DNA of 64,000 bases from Lutraria lutraria (lineage: Eukaryota > Mollusca > Bivalvia > Venerida > Mactridae). The DNA is taken from positions 8,452,414-8,516,413 of the forward strand of contig OZ026835.1 in the NCBI GenBank assembly GCA_964023205.1, read 5' to 3'. Shown piece after piece: positions 10,673 through 23,875 of this stretch (its first letter is position 1; each line of letters starts with the position of its first letter). The notes below the pieces were generated by a model. The model had not been told where the DNA came from and did not search any database. It was given only the letters and a program-made list of their open reading frames with translations. A program made the translations under genes and the position numbers.

Positions 10673-13138
10673 AACTGTTTTATTACCCAATACATTGTAC
10701 AAATGTATTAATATTTTATGTTTATTCAAGTCATCCTCTGAAAATCTTGGAAACGATTTTGATTTGACATTTACTACTGCCAAATCACAGTATATTTGTA
10801 TGTTTAGAAACATGCAAACGCTGGCAGATATCAGAATCATATAAACACTTGAAGTGCCTAAAAGACACTGTCCAAGCTACCATCGGTGAGTTCCGCCTTG
10901 ATGGAATGTATTGATTGTTACCGAACGTTCATTACGGAAAGATTCGATATCGAGGCAGTCAACAGTCAAAACTGTAGACCGGTCAACAGTTCGAAGTATG
11001 ACTCAAATTACAATTCCTGGCAAATATCCAACTTCTTTGGTAAAACAGCAAAAATAACGAATTTATTTACATTTATATAATGCAATAGCATGAGCTGTAC
11101 TTCAAAATGCGTATCAGTTACCAAGTGTGGCGTTGCTCCTGGGTTTTATCTGACAGTAAAGACCCTTTAGTTGGCCGTATACGAATCACACTCAGGTTGT
11201 CGTGTGTTCTATTGGTCATATTGATACAATGTGACATCAATGCGAACTTAGAGAAAGGGCACAGCGCATGATATCAATACCTAGTCAATGTATCTCTAGA
11301 CCGTAAGACTGTCTTCAGCTACTAGCCATTGTTTACATCGAACACCATGGTCGGTGAAACATTCTAAGTGACTTTCATCTCGATGTCGTCATACCTTATG
11401 CCTTGCATCAATCAATTTATGTGAAAGTCTGTATACATCATTAACAGTATAAACTGGCGTTGGCGTGTGGTAGACCAAGTAATGCATAGCTGTTAAGCGT
11501 TGATACCCAAAGCGACATTCCCCCATGGGACACTCCCCCATTGAATTTTTGGAATAAACGTAAAACATGTGCGATACTTCAAAGATGCAAAATGGCATTA
11601 TATTTTAAAAAGCTATGAGAACAGACTATGAAGGAGATGCCAACTGACAATGATTATAAAGAAGATGCTAACAGACAGTTATTATAAGGGACATGTCTTA
11701 CTGGAGGAGACAGACAGGGGAGCTATGCATGACCGTGTGACCACATACACGCATCACTATGGGTTTTCTGTCACTCGATACCGAGGGACGAAAGAAAAGT
11801 AGACGCAGTGCGTCTTATGGTGACGACCTGTTAAGGCCATACATAATCCATTTTAACAAAATATCCACCTTTTATACGCCGACAATAACACGCGATGAAG
11901 TTGACAAAATGTGAATAGCAATGGGATTCGAGCGTATTTACATGTCCTGTAATTTCACTATAACTCCAAACCAATTCTAATTTTCAAAAGCGCTTTGAAC
12001 TCTATTATACAATATATTGGTGAAGTTTGGTAATATTTGAAACGTCAATTAAAGTAATATTAATGAACATTTGCAACTTTAGGTTTTCTTTTACCTCTAC
12101 GTAGTCAATACGTGTACCCCCGGGGCATGATATATATACTCTATACAAATACAAGGCCTTTGTGTGAAGTTTCACACCAGGTTTCGGTCAACGTGTTCAT
12201 CGTTTAATGTAAATACACAACATGTCATATAATATCTAAATTATGAATCTCTTATTTCTATCATACTCTCAGAAATAAATACAGTTTAACCAGTCCTAAC
12301 AGACACCCATGAACAACAGAAACCTGTCCACAACAGACGAAAACGGCTCTTTAAGTTACCGCGTATATAGCGGGCATGCACCGACCACGGACTGTAGACA
12401 CCAAATTAGCCAAATCGTTTCCCGAAATGCCGCTTGGACCTTCAACAAAACAAGTCTTGTGCACTATTCAGACAGAAGAACATTGACTTGAAGGAGTGGT
12501 ATTGCCTCAGGAATCGTAGTCTTTATACTTAGACAGCTTCACAATTTACATAATTAATACAATATAATTCAGTTAATTTATTTACATACAAGTTAAAAAA
12601 CAGTTTCTTGGTACGTCGATGATATTTAAAGCAGAGTGATTTAAATTATAGAGAAACTCACAATTTTACCATAATCCAAATGAAATTATTTAGAATTGTG
12701 ATATCAAAATAGAATGATTATCTCCCTTGGTTTACTAATAAAGTTAGCAGACGGTCTTAATTGGGACTTAATTATTATCAAGATATTGAATATTAAAGGA
12801 TTTCATTTGTAAAAACAATCATCTTGTGACATATGAAGTATCAGTGTCAAAAGATAATCATGTGACTGGGTGCTAAAGTATACGTCATTTTACCTCTGTA
12901 ACCTTGACCTTTTGATCCAACGACCCAGAATTATACATGGTCATCTACTTAAAAAAGTATGCTTTGCTATTCTGTGGAATATGAGGGCTCTATCAAGCAT
13001 AGCAAAAACAGTGTGACATTGTGATATAAAACATATCGGTTGGAATGTGTGACGTCTTCGTATGAATACTTTTTAAAATATATTTTTCTCCCTTTTTTAC
13101 ATGTGAATTTTACATTTCTTCTTCAGGTAGGGTAAAGG
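10673..13138. other. Intergenic, no gene seen
   Basis: No recognisable gene. A short stretch at 12,897-12,950 (TAACCTTGACCTTTTGATCC..GGTCATCTACT) is a fragment of the same dispersed family as 59,668-59,895. Confidence 0.45.
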
Positions 13139-13226
13139 TACGGAACGAGATTTTCACAAATGTGTAACATATTCGTACGGATATTTCACACCTGTGACAA
13201 ATTCGTGTCTGTGAAAATTACGGTTC
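13139..13226 (-). repeat. Inverted-repeat element, copy 2
   Basis: Reverse complement of the 10,382-10,476 element, sharing AACCGTAATTTTCACA, GACACGAATTTGTCACA-like and GTACGAAT words. Two diverged copies in opposite orientation. Confidence 0.5.
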
Positions 13227-15392
13227 AGCCTCTTTTAGGAACCATGATTTTTCAACACGTGTCTGTCTTTCTTATTCTCGTGGCACTTGAATGAAGTCAC
13301 ATGACTGTATTGTTTTCATACATAATATGTTTGTTATGAAAAGCATCAAGTTAAACATTATTCGCTTGTACTAAATCTAAATGCTAGATTTAAGAAAGAA
13401 AATAAGATTTTGTCAAATTTGGTTCAAAAATAATTTTAATTGTATATTCTGCCGTTGCGGAATCTTAGTTGTGTATCGGAAATGTACCACACGTCAACTG
13501 TTGACAAACAGTGTCAATCCTAGAAATAATTACAAGAAAAGCAGATGCTTGCTAATCAATACGATTTACAAACAAAATAATAAATCTATATATTATGATG
13601 TTTTATGGAAACTATGGTGAGTTCAAAATTAACGGGCCATTCCTTCAAACAATCATATCCCGTCGACGTGCAGTCTACGTATGATTTGGCAGAGGGCTTT
13701 TTGCATATAAAATGTCATAAAAAGTCATTCTTTCAAGAATTATTACTTGAAATGAGGCTTTTTCGTAAATATATCATTTTAAACTACTATGATTTATAGA
13801 TTTCTACAAGACTAGAGAAACTAGCTATCGTTCATTTTGATTAATGTTACAGTGCTCCAAATATACATGTGTTCTTTTCTAATGTTGCCAAATCATTTTG
13901 TTTCATTCATCACATGGGAACAAAATTATGTCAGTAACACAAACAGGATGAAATACACTAGTGCATGCATCATTTCAGTAATAACCTATTCATGTTTACT
14001 TATGTTCTACCTTAAGCAATAAATCATATTCGTTTGTTCGAAATGATGCTCGACGAAACGTCCGAAAATGCGACCCAGCCATTGGTTAATATTAAGACGG
14101 CGGCCATCAGATTTTGAAATGGACAAAGGACAAAGCGCATGTCAAAATGTGTCATGTCAAAGTTTGTTGTTTGATCAAATATAGTTAATGCTAGTTAATT
14201 GTAACATAATTACATGTACTGACAACTATAACAATCTCAATCTGTTAACAACCATGTCAACGCTTTATTTGCTTACTTTCTGTTAAAGCCCCATAAGTTT
14301 TTTGCTGTAGAAAAATATATGCAAAAACATTTAATTGCTGATATTATCCCAAGATAATTATTACGACGAAACAATCCCTTTTTCCGTCTGAAAACACTCA
14401 TTTCAATGTGCTTTTTGCTTTTGTAAACTTGAAATATGTAGAGCGCGTGGACGTCACTTCACTACGTGTGCATGGCATGACTGCAGGAAAAACAGGTGTT
14501 CTATGAATAGTATTTATTTCAATGATATTGAAAAAAATACGATAGTGGTTTAGGAACATATTTTCTTGCTATGAAGTATGCATGGTAGGAAAACACATCG
14601 GATTCCTCTGTTATAGAACATACAGAATGTAATTAGGACCAATACATTTACAAGCTTAATATTGGACTTTAAAACCGTTGAATTAGATACAAATGTAGGA
14701 CAGAGGCTCCACCGAACAAAAGCTCCCCCGTCAATTTTGATAGGAGCCGACAAAGGCTCACCCGTACTTTTACTACCCCAGACATGCGCTCTCCCATCTA
14801 TTTTGAACCCCGGGTAAAGTAGAGTATTAATAGAAAACAATTATGGCAGTCAGTTTTAACTTGTTTATACGGTTAAACGATTTTACCAGACGAGTTTCTC
14901 CTTAATTTAGATAGAAACATTAACATATATATGTCAGAGATCATCATTAACTCACACCCTACGTAGACGATATTGGCATTTTATTAGTAAATAATTTCCA
15001 TCTTCATTACAACACCTCTACTTCCCAGAAACTGGAACATGGTACATGTCTATCTTATCTTATAAGTTAGTTAATAAACGCGTCAAGAAAGCTAATCTTT
15101 ATTTGATAAAATATATGTTCGTAAAATATAAATGTACCTACAGATACTGTAATCGTTGTTTCTACTTACGTAAAAAATTCGTGATAGATTTTATCGGAAA
15201 AAGTACAGGAAGTGAAGTTCAAAATTGATTTATTTCTTGTTTGGTCAGCAAAAATGGCATATTGCATGAATTCACGCGCAGTTACAATTACTGTAGGCTT
15301 GTGATTTTCCCGCCATTTGACACGGTGTCGAGATAACTACTTGATTTATGGCGTTTCAAGATGACTTTATCAATATTATTTTATTCCCGTTC
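13227..15392. other. Intergenic, with a degenerate repeat near 14.7 kb
   Basis: No gene recognised. At about 14,700-14,815 the minus strand carries related phrases (AAAATAGATGGGAGAGCGC, AAAATTGACGGGGGAGCTTT) about 60 bp apart, giving a repeated K-I-D-G peptide in an open frame; this looks like a decayed tandem repeat rather than protein. Confidence 0.4.
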
Positions 15393-15589
15393 AGTAACGG
15401 ACCTGTATGTGAAATTAGTCCATTTTGGTGTGGCCACATTTTTCCGACCAAACGAAATAGGGCCAAATTCTAGCGTTTCTTGAACAGGGTCGAATTTTGA
15501 GGCAATTGTTTTCTTTAAGGTAATTAAGGGTTAAGATATGGTGTTTTATGTAGAATTTATTATAATTTTACCATCACAGGTCCGTTACT
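15393..15589. mobile_element. MITE with 14-bp terminal inverted repeats
   Basis: The left end AGTAACGGACCTGT and right end ACAGGTCCGTTACT are perfect complements, 197 bp apart. No coding potential inside. The superfamily is not clear: flanking bases (TTC / TCT) do not show an obvious duplication. Confidence 0.7.
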
Positions 15590-15666
15590 TCTGCCTATAA
15601 GGATGACGTGGGTACATCACTAGATTCTGGATCAGAGTTTTACAAACAATTTACGTGTGAGAACAA

Positions 15667-15842
15667 CAGTGCAACCTCTCAAAGCAATACACACCATGAG
15701 AAGCAAACTGATGTTGTTGTTTGAGAGATTGCTGCTCTAGAGATATTAAATTAATTGTTTAAATTGTGCAGTTGGAAACATCATGCTGTTGTTAAAGGGA
15801 GGCGGTTGCTCAAGACAGGACCGCTCTGGAGAGGTTGTACTA
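15667..15842 (+). mobile_element. Mariner/pogo-like MITE, family A
   Basis: Left end CAGTGCAACCTCTCAAAGCA and right end GCTCTGGAGAGGTTGTACTA are imperfect terminal inverted repeats. The interior contains two TGTTGTTGTT blocks each followed by GAGA/GGGA-rich words and TTGCTC. Four related copies are at 23,695, 43,533, 45,619 and 61,039. The better preserved copies are flanked by TA, as expected for Tc1/mariner/pogo elements. Confidence 0.7.
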
Positions 15843-16531
15843 TATGATATCTATTAAGATTTGCTTTGAGCAATATGTAGGCCTACATTATTTTTTTTCA
15901 AATTATCCCTTAAAATCATTTTAACTTGTTCATAGTAGTTGCGTTTTATTATGTCTCTGTTGTTCAATTATTCATGCGATGGCTAAAATGCACAGTCACA
16001 TAAAATTGATGGCATGGACTGTAAAAGATAGTGGACAATAAGTGAGTCACGATCTACTTTGTCACCCAACAATAATATTTTTTTATATGTTCACATTATA
16101 CAATAGAACAGAAGCGAATTCCTGTGAATAGTGAATACTACATTACATTCATAATTCACAATACCAATAACAATGAAAGAGAAAAGGTTTGTTCGGAGGG
16201 GGGACGCATATTTAACAGTATCCGAGTCTCTCTTTAACGGGTTGTTATTGTATTTACGTTGTGTACTGAAAGCATTGACGACTACAAGATCTGGCAATAT
16301 GGAATGGTTTTGTAAATATTGTATTGATCCTTAAGTGTCCGTAATGCGCACAGTGATAGAAATACGCCTTTCATTGCCATTTCTCTATATAATGTAAATA
16401 TTTGATATGCTTGCGTTTGCAATATTAGACTTTAGCTGGTTTGTAAAAAAAATGCAGAATATGCGAATATGAACAGATAAAGTAATGAAATAATTATACT
16501 GTATATAACTAGTCCAAAAGAATCCACCAAA

Positions 16532-17235
16532 ACAGTGTTCTACTGCAATGAAGTAATGATTCTGGTTCCCGGGAATCTATTATAACCGCGTTCTACTATA
16601 ATGAAGAAATTATTCTGGTTCCCGGGAATCTACTATAACAGTGTTCTACTGTAATGAAGTAATTATTCAGTTTCCCGGGAATCTATTATAACCGCGTTCT
16701 ACTATAATGAAGGAATTATTCTGGTTCCCGGGAATCTACTATAACAGTGTTCTACTGTAATAAAGTAATTATTCAGGTTCCCGGGAATCTATTATAACAG
16801 TGTTCTACTGTAATGAAGTAATTATTCTGGTTCCCGGGAATCTACTATAACAGTGTTCTACTGTAATGAAGTAATTATTCAGGTTCCCGGGAATCTATTA
16901 TAACAGTGTTCTACTGTAATGAAGTAATTATTCAGGTTCCCGGGAATCTATTATAACAGTGTTCTACTGTAATGAAGTAATTATTCAGGTTCCCGGGAAT
17001 CTATTATAACAGTGTTCTACTGTAATGAAGTATAATTCAGGTTCCCGGGAATCTATTATAACAGTGTTCTACTGTAATGAAGTAATTATTCAGGTTCCCG
17101 GGAATCTATTATAACAGTGTTCTACTGTAATGAAGTAATTATTCAGGTTCCCGGGAATCTATTATAACAGTGTTCTACTGTAATGAAGTAATTATTCTGG
17201 TTCCCGGGAATCTATTATAACAGTGTTCTACTGTA
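16532..17235 (+). repeat. 53-bp satellite, about 13 copies, CCCGGG in each
   Basis: The unit ACAGTGTTCTACTGTAATGA + AGTAATTATTCAGGTTCCCG + GGAATCTATTATA repeats at 53-bp spacing (CCCGGG at 16,568, 16,621, 16,674 and so on). The first copies alternate between two variants (CCGCGTTCTACTATAATGA and CAGTGTTCTACTGTAATGA), hinting at a two-unit higher-order repeat; later copies are nearly uniform. One copy near 17,030 has a short deletion. Each unit carries the perfect palindrome TTCCCGGGAA. Confidence 0.97.
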
Positions 17236-17669
17236 TCTTGTTTCTGTTGTTGTATTGAATATTCTCTACATTGCCGTATGCGTCACTCAAACATGATTCA
17301 TAGACCATCATGTCTGGCATTGTTTCAATAATAAACCAAACAAGATTTTATTGTTGTTTTCTTCAACCTTGACAATTCCTGCAACAGCATTATCGTTAAG
17401 ACGAGTTAATGCTGCTTATTTTATCGTTTAAAACATTGAACGTCACTTGGGACTAATGGGGTCTCGTCTGCAATGCAATCACGCGATGATGTTGCTTAAT
17501 CCAAACACAAGTGGTGTCTACTTATAAAATAAATGATACTTGAATTATTGGATGTTCATGTTTTTACATAAAACTATAATTATAGGTTACATAGGTATAC
17601 CAAGCTTATATTAAAAACATGTTATAATTTTATCAAAGGGATTTACCAATAAAAATAAAACATTTAATC

Positions 17670-17900
17670 AAAGAACTGAAAGTATTCATGGAAACAGAAC
17701 TTGCATAGAATTGCAATGCTACATAGACCGAGAACTAGTTTAACATTTGCATGGCAGAAGTAGAAAAAGATAGAATTTTGGTCCGCATCAAAATTCATGC
17801 GCCACGAGCGAGTGACGGCCCTGGCAAGCTGAATTATCGTTCAGTCTCAAAATAAAATGGCAGGAAAGGTGCATTCTACATTTTTTTCTATAAAAAAATC
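17670..17900 (+). repeat. Unclassified dispersed repeat family B, copy 1
   Basis: CTGAAAGTATTCATGG..GAACTTGCATAGAATTGCA..GAACTAGTTTAAC..TTTTGGTCCGCATCAAAATT is shared with 32,750-32,935 (same strand) and 25,808-25,945 (opposite strand). Copies are diverged by about a quarter. No terminal inverted repeats or pol III boxes were recognised. Confidence 0.6.
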
Positions 17901-18469
17901 ATTACTATTGGAATGAATTTAATTTATTAATGCATAATGTATATAGTTACTACAAACTTTATTCTTCTAAACATTGATGCCAACACAATATGTTACGTTA
18001 CAAAATACGATATATTCTCGCATTGTAAAACCAATTATCTGTATAAACTATACCTCAACAGACACAAAATTGGCATGATGGTTACAGTATGGAAGATGGA
18101 AATCATTATTTGACCTTGTGGTATGACTGGTGTCTCAAAACATTCCAAATCTCATGTCACGTTAGTAGTAAGCTTCTTACAGATAGAATGATTGGTCTCG
18201 ACAGAATGTTCATGTTCACAATTACCTGTCTGTTCTTGTTGGTGCGATATTTAAACCATCGCCCTCATATTGTGAAGAAAACATCACACCTATCTAAGAA
18301 CTTGCCAATACTCGCTTACTACACTCAATATTGCCGGAAAAGTTCTTCATGCGAACTTAAGTTCATTTAATTACAAGAACGTAGTTAGGCAGAATGTCCA
18401 TGGCCATATTATACAACATATAATCATATAAATCAATAAAAACATATATACAGTTGTACTTGTGAAATA

Positions 18470-18799
18470 CCAGGCCCCGAGGTTAAAAACTTGAGATCGG
18501 TCTCCGATCTCAAAACTCATATTTTGTGTTTTAATGGTTCTAAGGTAATTGTGGGCAGGCAATTATGTTAATATTGATACATTAGTCTGACAACAGATAA
18601 TTGATCTAAATTAGTCTGACAACATAACTGATCTAAATTAGTCTGACATCATAATAGATACATTAGTCTGACAACATAATTGATCTAAATATGTATTTTA
18701 ACATTAATCTGATCTTTGTTTTCAACCGTAATACTTTGAGAATGGAATTGGGATTTGAGCTTGGAGACCGTTCTCAAGTTTTATAACCTCGGGGCCAGG
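18470..18799. mobile_element. Palindromic-ended DNA transposon (MITE), 330 bp
   Basis: The left end CCAGGCCCCGAGGTTAAAAA..GATCGGTCTCC and the right end GGAGACCG..TATAACCTCGGGGCCAGG are complementary over about 36 bp. The left end also folds on itself (GAGATCGGTCTCCGATCTC). Between them lies a small tandem repeat of ATTAGTCTGACAACATAAT (about 28-bp spacing, four copies). No target duplication is evident. Confidence 0.75.
18575..18690 (+). repeat. Four-copy tandem repeat inside the MITE
   Basis: TTAGTCTGACAACA followed by TAATTGATCTAAA-like sequence is repeated four times at about 25-31 bp spacing. The repeat is confined to the interior of the 18,470-18,799 element. Confidence 0.8.
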
Positions 18800-21700
18800 C
18801 TGACTATTTAGCAAGATGAATAGATACTAAGAATTTCCAAATACAAACTGACAATGTGGTAATATTATTAACATATCATAAAGAAAAGAAACATAATTTA
18901 TTATGTACGAGTAGTACATAGTTAAAACGTAATTCGACACTAGTCTCAATGATAATGCTTTTCAATACAGGACTATGTGTTTTTCATTGTTATTTGTTGC
19001 ACAGTGTACCAACAAAACTTTTATTCCAGTTGAATATACATAGACAAATCAAAGCTTCCTTAGAAACGGCGCATTGTTAAATGTCAGGTATTGTTTGATA
19101 ACATAAAATGTATCATTTATATTCTTAAAGATTTAACACTAAATGTTTATATTTTGATTTTTTTTTCGGCAGCAGTATTTAGAAGCTCGCGTTCCAGAAG
19201 AATATTTCATCATTGCTGAATGATTTATGAGAAAAGCTTTGAATAATCTTCATATTACAATAAAAGCGTTTATGATAACAGATGCATCATAATATTATAT
19301 TCTATTTTAATAACATTAAGGGTTTTACTAGAATCTATCTTTTATTGGCGTTCGTTAAAACTTTCTCTGAGAGACAGGTTTCTATTATATTTCATTCATT
19401 CATTCAAACTTTATAACAGGTGGAAATATCGTGATAATAATATAGATGTTTTATTGTCCATACATTTTGGAATTAAAGATGTATTTAATATGCAATGACG
19501 ACCGTTATCCGACGACGTCAAGGACCAAATGTTAACTCCCTAGAAAATATTTTTTGTCTTTTATTATTTTTATGACCTACGAATATTTGAAACCACAATA
19601 TGTACGAGAACTGTCTGTTTGATATCTCTACGATTAATCAAATTCAAAATTATCTTCAATTACATTATTCACGACAGAGGAATATGGTAAGCTGTGTGTT
19701 TTTCTTGAAAATGTTAAGATGTTCCTATCTTGTTATGACGCAACTCGCTGCCTTGTCTTCACCAATAAAATCAAATGTGCTTTTGAAAGCATTGCACGTG
19801 ATGCCGTGTTCAATTTTTGTCTGCCTGTTTAATTTATGATCATGGGTGGTTATCGGAAACTTTAAATAAATATTCTAAAAAACTCTCAAGTCGTTAAGTA
19901 AATTACATTCTATTAGTGGCCTCCGACACATCTTTGCCATCGTCATCATTTTTCTTTATCATAATTCTTATCTGGCGAGTTCTTATGTAATCATTTTTTT
20001 ATTTACTAGACAACAAAACAAAAGTACAGTCTTGTTTTTTTTATTTTAAGGTATGGGATCAGAATATGAGAGATTGATATAACCCTGTTTATATTATTAA
20101 CCATGACGCCTATATCTACATTATCCTTTTTATATCATCATATTTTATTTAAAATCATCATAAATAGTTGTGTAATAATGAAAAATATATATGTATCCTA
20201 CAATCTTCCACTGAAACAGACCAAGAAATGATCTCTCCTTTTATAGAAAAAATCCATTTTTTAAATAAATTAAACTAATATTAGTTCTGTAGTTCTATCA
20301 TATTTAAAGCGTTTGTCGTCGTTCGAATATTAAGTCTGGCAACATGTTAAAATCTAATATTAATGAAAAAATGTCAAAATGTTTTCTGTATATAAAAAAA
20401 TAATATAAGACCGTTTAAAGTTACGATCTACAATATGTAAGATTTCAAAGATAGGGTTGACTATCAGTAGGGTTCATAAAATTGCTAAAAAATATTTATA
20501 AAACGCAGCGAATGGAAAAAGAAATTTCCATTCATAGATTATGCTATTTTTTGTTATGACAATTCCACTTTAATAACCATAGTCTCTCATCAGCTTCGTG
20601 TCTTGCACCAGCTATTTCTGGACGTGTTTCTATATATACGCACACTTCTATTACAAGCCTCTCAGACAGATGGTGGGGGAATTAATAACGAACAGTTAAT
20701 TTTGTATGAACAGGAGTGGCATTCCATGAAATCACAAAATGCGTCTGGTAGACAGTCATGGATTATTAATGCAAACTCGTGGAGAGTTTATAGATAATAG
20801 ACTTACAAATAAGATAAACGGATAATATTGCTTACGTCATGACTTGTGTGCTAGCACTTCCGGTACAGATGAACCAAAAATAGTCGGTGCATTATTTTCT
20901 GCTGTGAATAGTTCAGTCGATTAATGCATCTATTTTAATTCTTTTTTTTTAGCTTTTCCGAGTAATAATACAATCATGTTAGTACACTTTTAATGTAAAT
21001 AATTTCTGAAAAACCTTTCATCAAAAATAGGTTAGTATATTTTTAACCGTAAATAATTTTTGAAATACTCATCATAACTAGGTCAGGACAAAAGACTAAA
21101 TGCTTAAATACCAAAATGACAAAGTACCATCATGACTCCTTTTTTTCGAAATTCTACATCGACTGACAGATCTTAACTGGGTTATTTAGAGCGGTAGGAT
21201 AAATGTTTACCGTCAATGTCTTCAAAAATCGTTTCTGGTTTCCCGACTAATCCCATTGTCCTCACGAACATAGACTTTATATTAGGCCCGAGGACAGCTA
21301 AAACCACTTTCTCACATGTTTTAACCTTTCAACTTTTCAACGATTTCAAGAGCAAAAGAAGTAGATGTCACGAATCATTCATATCACGGACAAATCGATA
21401 AGATTTATTGACGTCAAACGTTTTTTTAAAGAATTTATTTCAATTAGTATTTACATTAGATATAGTGTATACGTCATCATCACATCATTGCTGATGTTGT
21501 TGCGACTGACACTGGTGCTGCTATCTCCGCCAATGATGTTGTTGCTATGGTGATGTTGTTGATAGATGTAATAAAGTTTGTTGTAGGTAAACTTTCATTC
21601 ATGGGTATGGTTCCATAACGATGGAATGATCTAAATTAACTTATCGGGATATATGTTCCTGTGATAATATAATTGCGGAAATGACGTCATTTTAGGGCGA

Positions 21701-23694
21701 GCCGAACCGTCTAGGATGTAAATTACTGTTTATTAAATAAATTATTTATCCGATGATAAAATATAATTTACAGAACATTTTGAGTGTTGAAACATTCAAT
21801 ATACAATCTCAATTTGACATTTTGTCTGACAGCTCGTCAAATGGTATAATGTTTTAAATAAATCAAATAGATTCATTCACTTTAGCATGAATGTAATTAT
21901 TTGATAGTGTTTCGGGGACTAGAATCAAACTGGCTTTGAATCGTTACTAAATAAATGTCTTAGGATATGTGCTGATTATTTTCTTTATAGTTTTACGCGT
22001 ATGTATTACCCAATTTCCGTACAAGTTCACGATCTTGTCAATGTCTTCGTCTCTAAATTACATAAATAAATGTTTAGAGATGAAAACAAACAAACACATT
22101 TCAACACATTTCAGGTGGAAGTGTTTGTCGATGTTTACGCACCGTTTTCCTAGTTGTGTTTCTTGTATCACGGCACTGAAAACTACGGGATTCGTCTTAG
22201 ATATGAAATGATTATTTGTAATTAGATAAGAAAACATAGTGACCCATCAGCAGTTGATCTTTGGTACATCTTTTTTTAATGGATAACTCTCTGATAAATG
22301 TAATTTGTATCGCTGATTCGTGATGAGGGATTTGTGAGAGCTGAGACTTTATGAGGTACAAATCTATTATATTTACGAACTCTTCAATAATGGAGGAAAT
22401 AAAGGTATATCTATATCCGGTCAATCTGTAGAATATGTTTAGTATCAACTCTACGGATTATTATCTATCTGATCTAACATCTCCTCGTAGTATGTGGTCG
22501 GTATTAAGTATCCTTATCAAGGCTATATCTCTACAAAGAGGGTGTTATGTACATGTTCCGGGTCTTTAATGAACAGTAGCGCTATAGTATTGTGCTTAGC
22601 ATGGATGGAATCAACGCGCTACGTGAAGATGCGCAGATTTCAAAACCGCGGTCATAAATGTCATTCAAAATGAAGCAGAGATGTTTACCTCGTAACATGT
22701 AGGTATATTTTGAAATATAAGGCACTTTTATTGTCCAAGATATGCCGTTTAGCATGAAAGGCAGTTTTATTCTTTCTTTGGTTTCGGATATCTTCGGAAT
22801 GCATCGCACTAAAAAACTCTTAAAACATGAGCTGACTGTCCCGGTGCCAGGATGCGGATTTGCAAAAACAGCATTAGTGATGTGATCTGCATGGGTCTAT
22901 GCCGACTTTTTTTAAATTTTACCTGGAACTAATGAGACTATGGCTGTTGACATCGGTGAAAACGCTTACCTTAATATACAAATATATAACAAAACAATGA
23001 AAAACAATGAGCCGTGACCTCCCCCCCCCCCTCCATTCCAAAACGGTTCGAAAGTTGACTGGGCGTCACCTCGAGCACCTTTAAGAACTATTTCAGAAAC
23101 CAATTTGTCATCTCCAAACACCAGAATGCAACACGGGAAACGATTGACGTCACTGACTCGTCGGCAAAAGATTAGTTTCTCAAAGAAAACTCCGTACTGT
23201 TATGCCAACGTATTATTTGTATTATAATCCAAATGGTGCCGAACTAACTGACTGTTTATATCCCTCACTTAACTTATCATTCATCCAGTGATCTTCAAAC
23301 TGAAGTATTTTATCTTAGAGTAATTGATTCTCCATATGTTTAATTTGGTGACGAATCATTGACTTATCCGCCGAAGCACACATGAATGAATCTTGTGTAG
23401 GTAGACTTGTACTCGTTTCTTGTTTGAAAGTGTGTTTGTCTGGTACATTGCCAACGGGGACCAGTTTATGTTACGTGTAAACTGGTATCTGGTTCATAAA
23501 GACAGTATATGTATGTAACATCATTCAACAGGATCCTGGTCTAACTTCACTGGTACCCGGTTCCAAAATACAACGGTTCTATTTGTAACCTATTTCAGTC
23601 GGGAACCAGTTCTTTGCTGCACTCATTCATTTGACCCGGTTCACTTTGACTTTGACTTCGCTGGTCAATCTTCAAATAAAACACATCTACTAAA
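18800..23694. other. Intergenic, no gene seen
   Basis: Very AT-rich. Open frames are short (93 codons or fewer) and not protein-like. A 10-base C run lies near 23,021. Exact TGACGTCA motifs are found at 21,409, 21,682 and 23,145. Confidence 0.45.
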
Positions 23695-23875
23695 TTTGTG
23701 TATCTCTACACGACGACCCTCCCTTGAACAACAACCTCCCTTCAACAACAGCATAATATCCCCACTTCACGATTTAACAATTAATCTAACCTCTCCAGAG
23801 CAAAAACCTCTCAACAGCAGCATTAATTTGCTACTTACAAAGGATGTTTGTACTAGAGAGGTTGTATGTTTTGGT
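23695..23875 (-). mobile_element. Mariner/pogo-like MITE, family A, reverse copy
   Basis: On the + strand it reads TTGAACAACAACCTCCCTTC..AACCTCTCCAGAGCAAAAAC..CTAGAGAGGTTGTATG, the reverse complement of the 45.6 kb copy. The end at 23,695 is degenerate. The 71-codon open frame here is an artefact. Confidence 0.6.
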
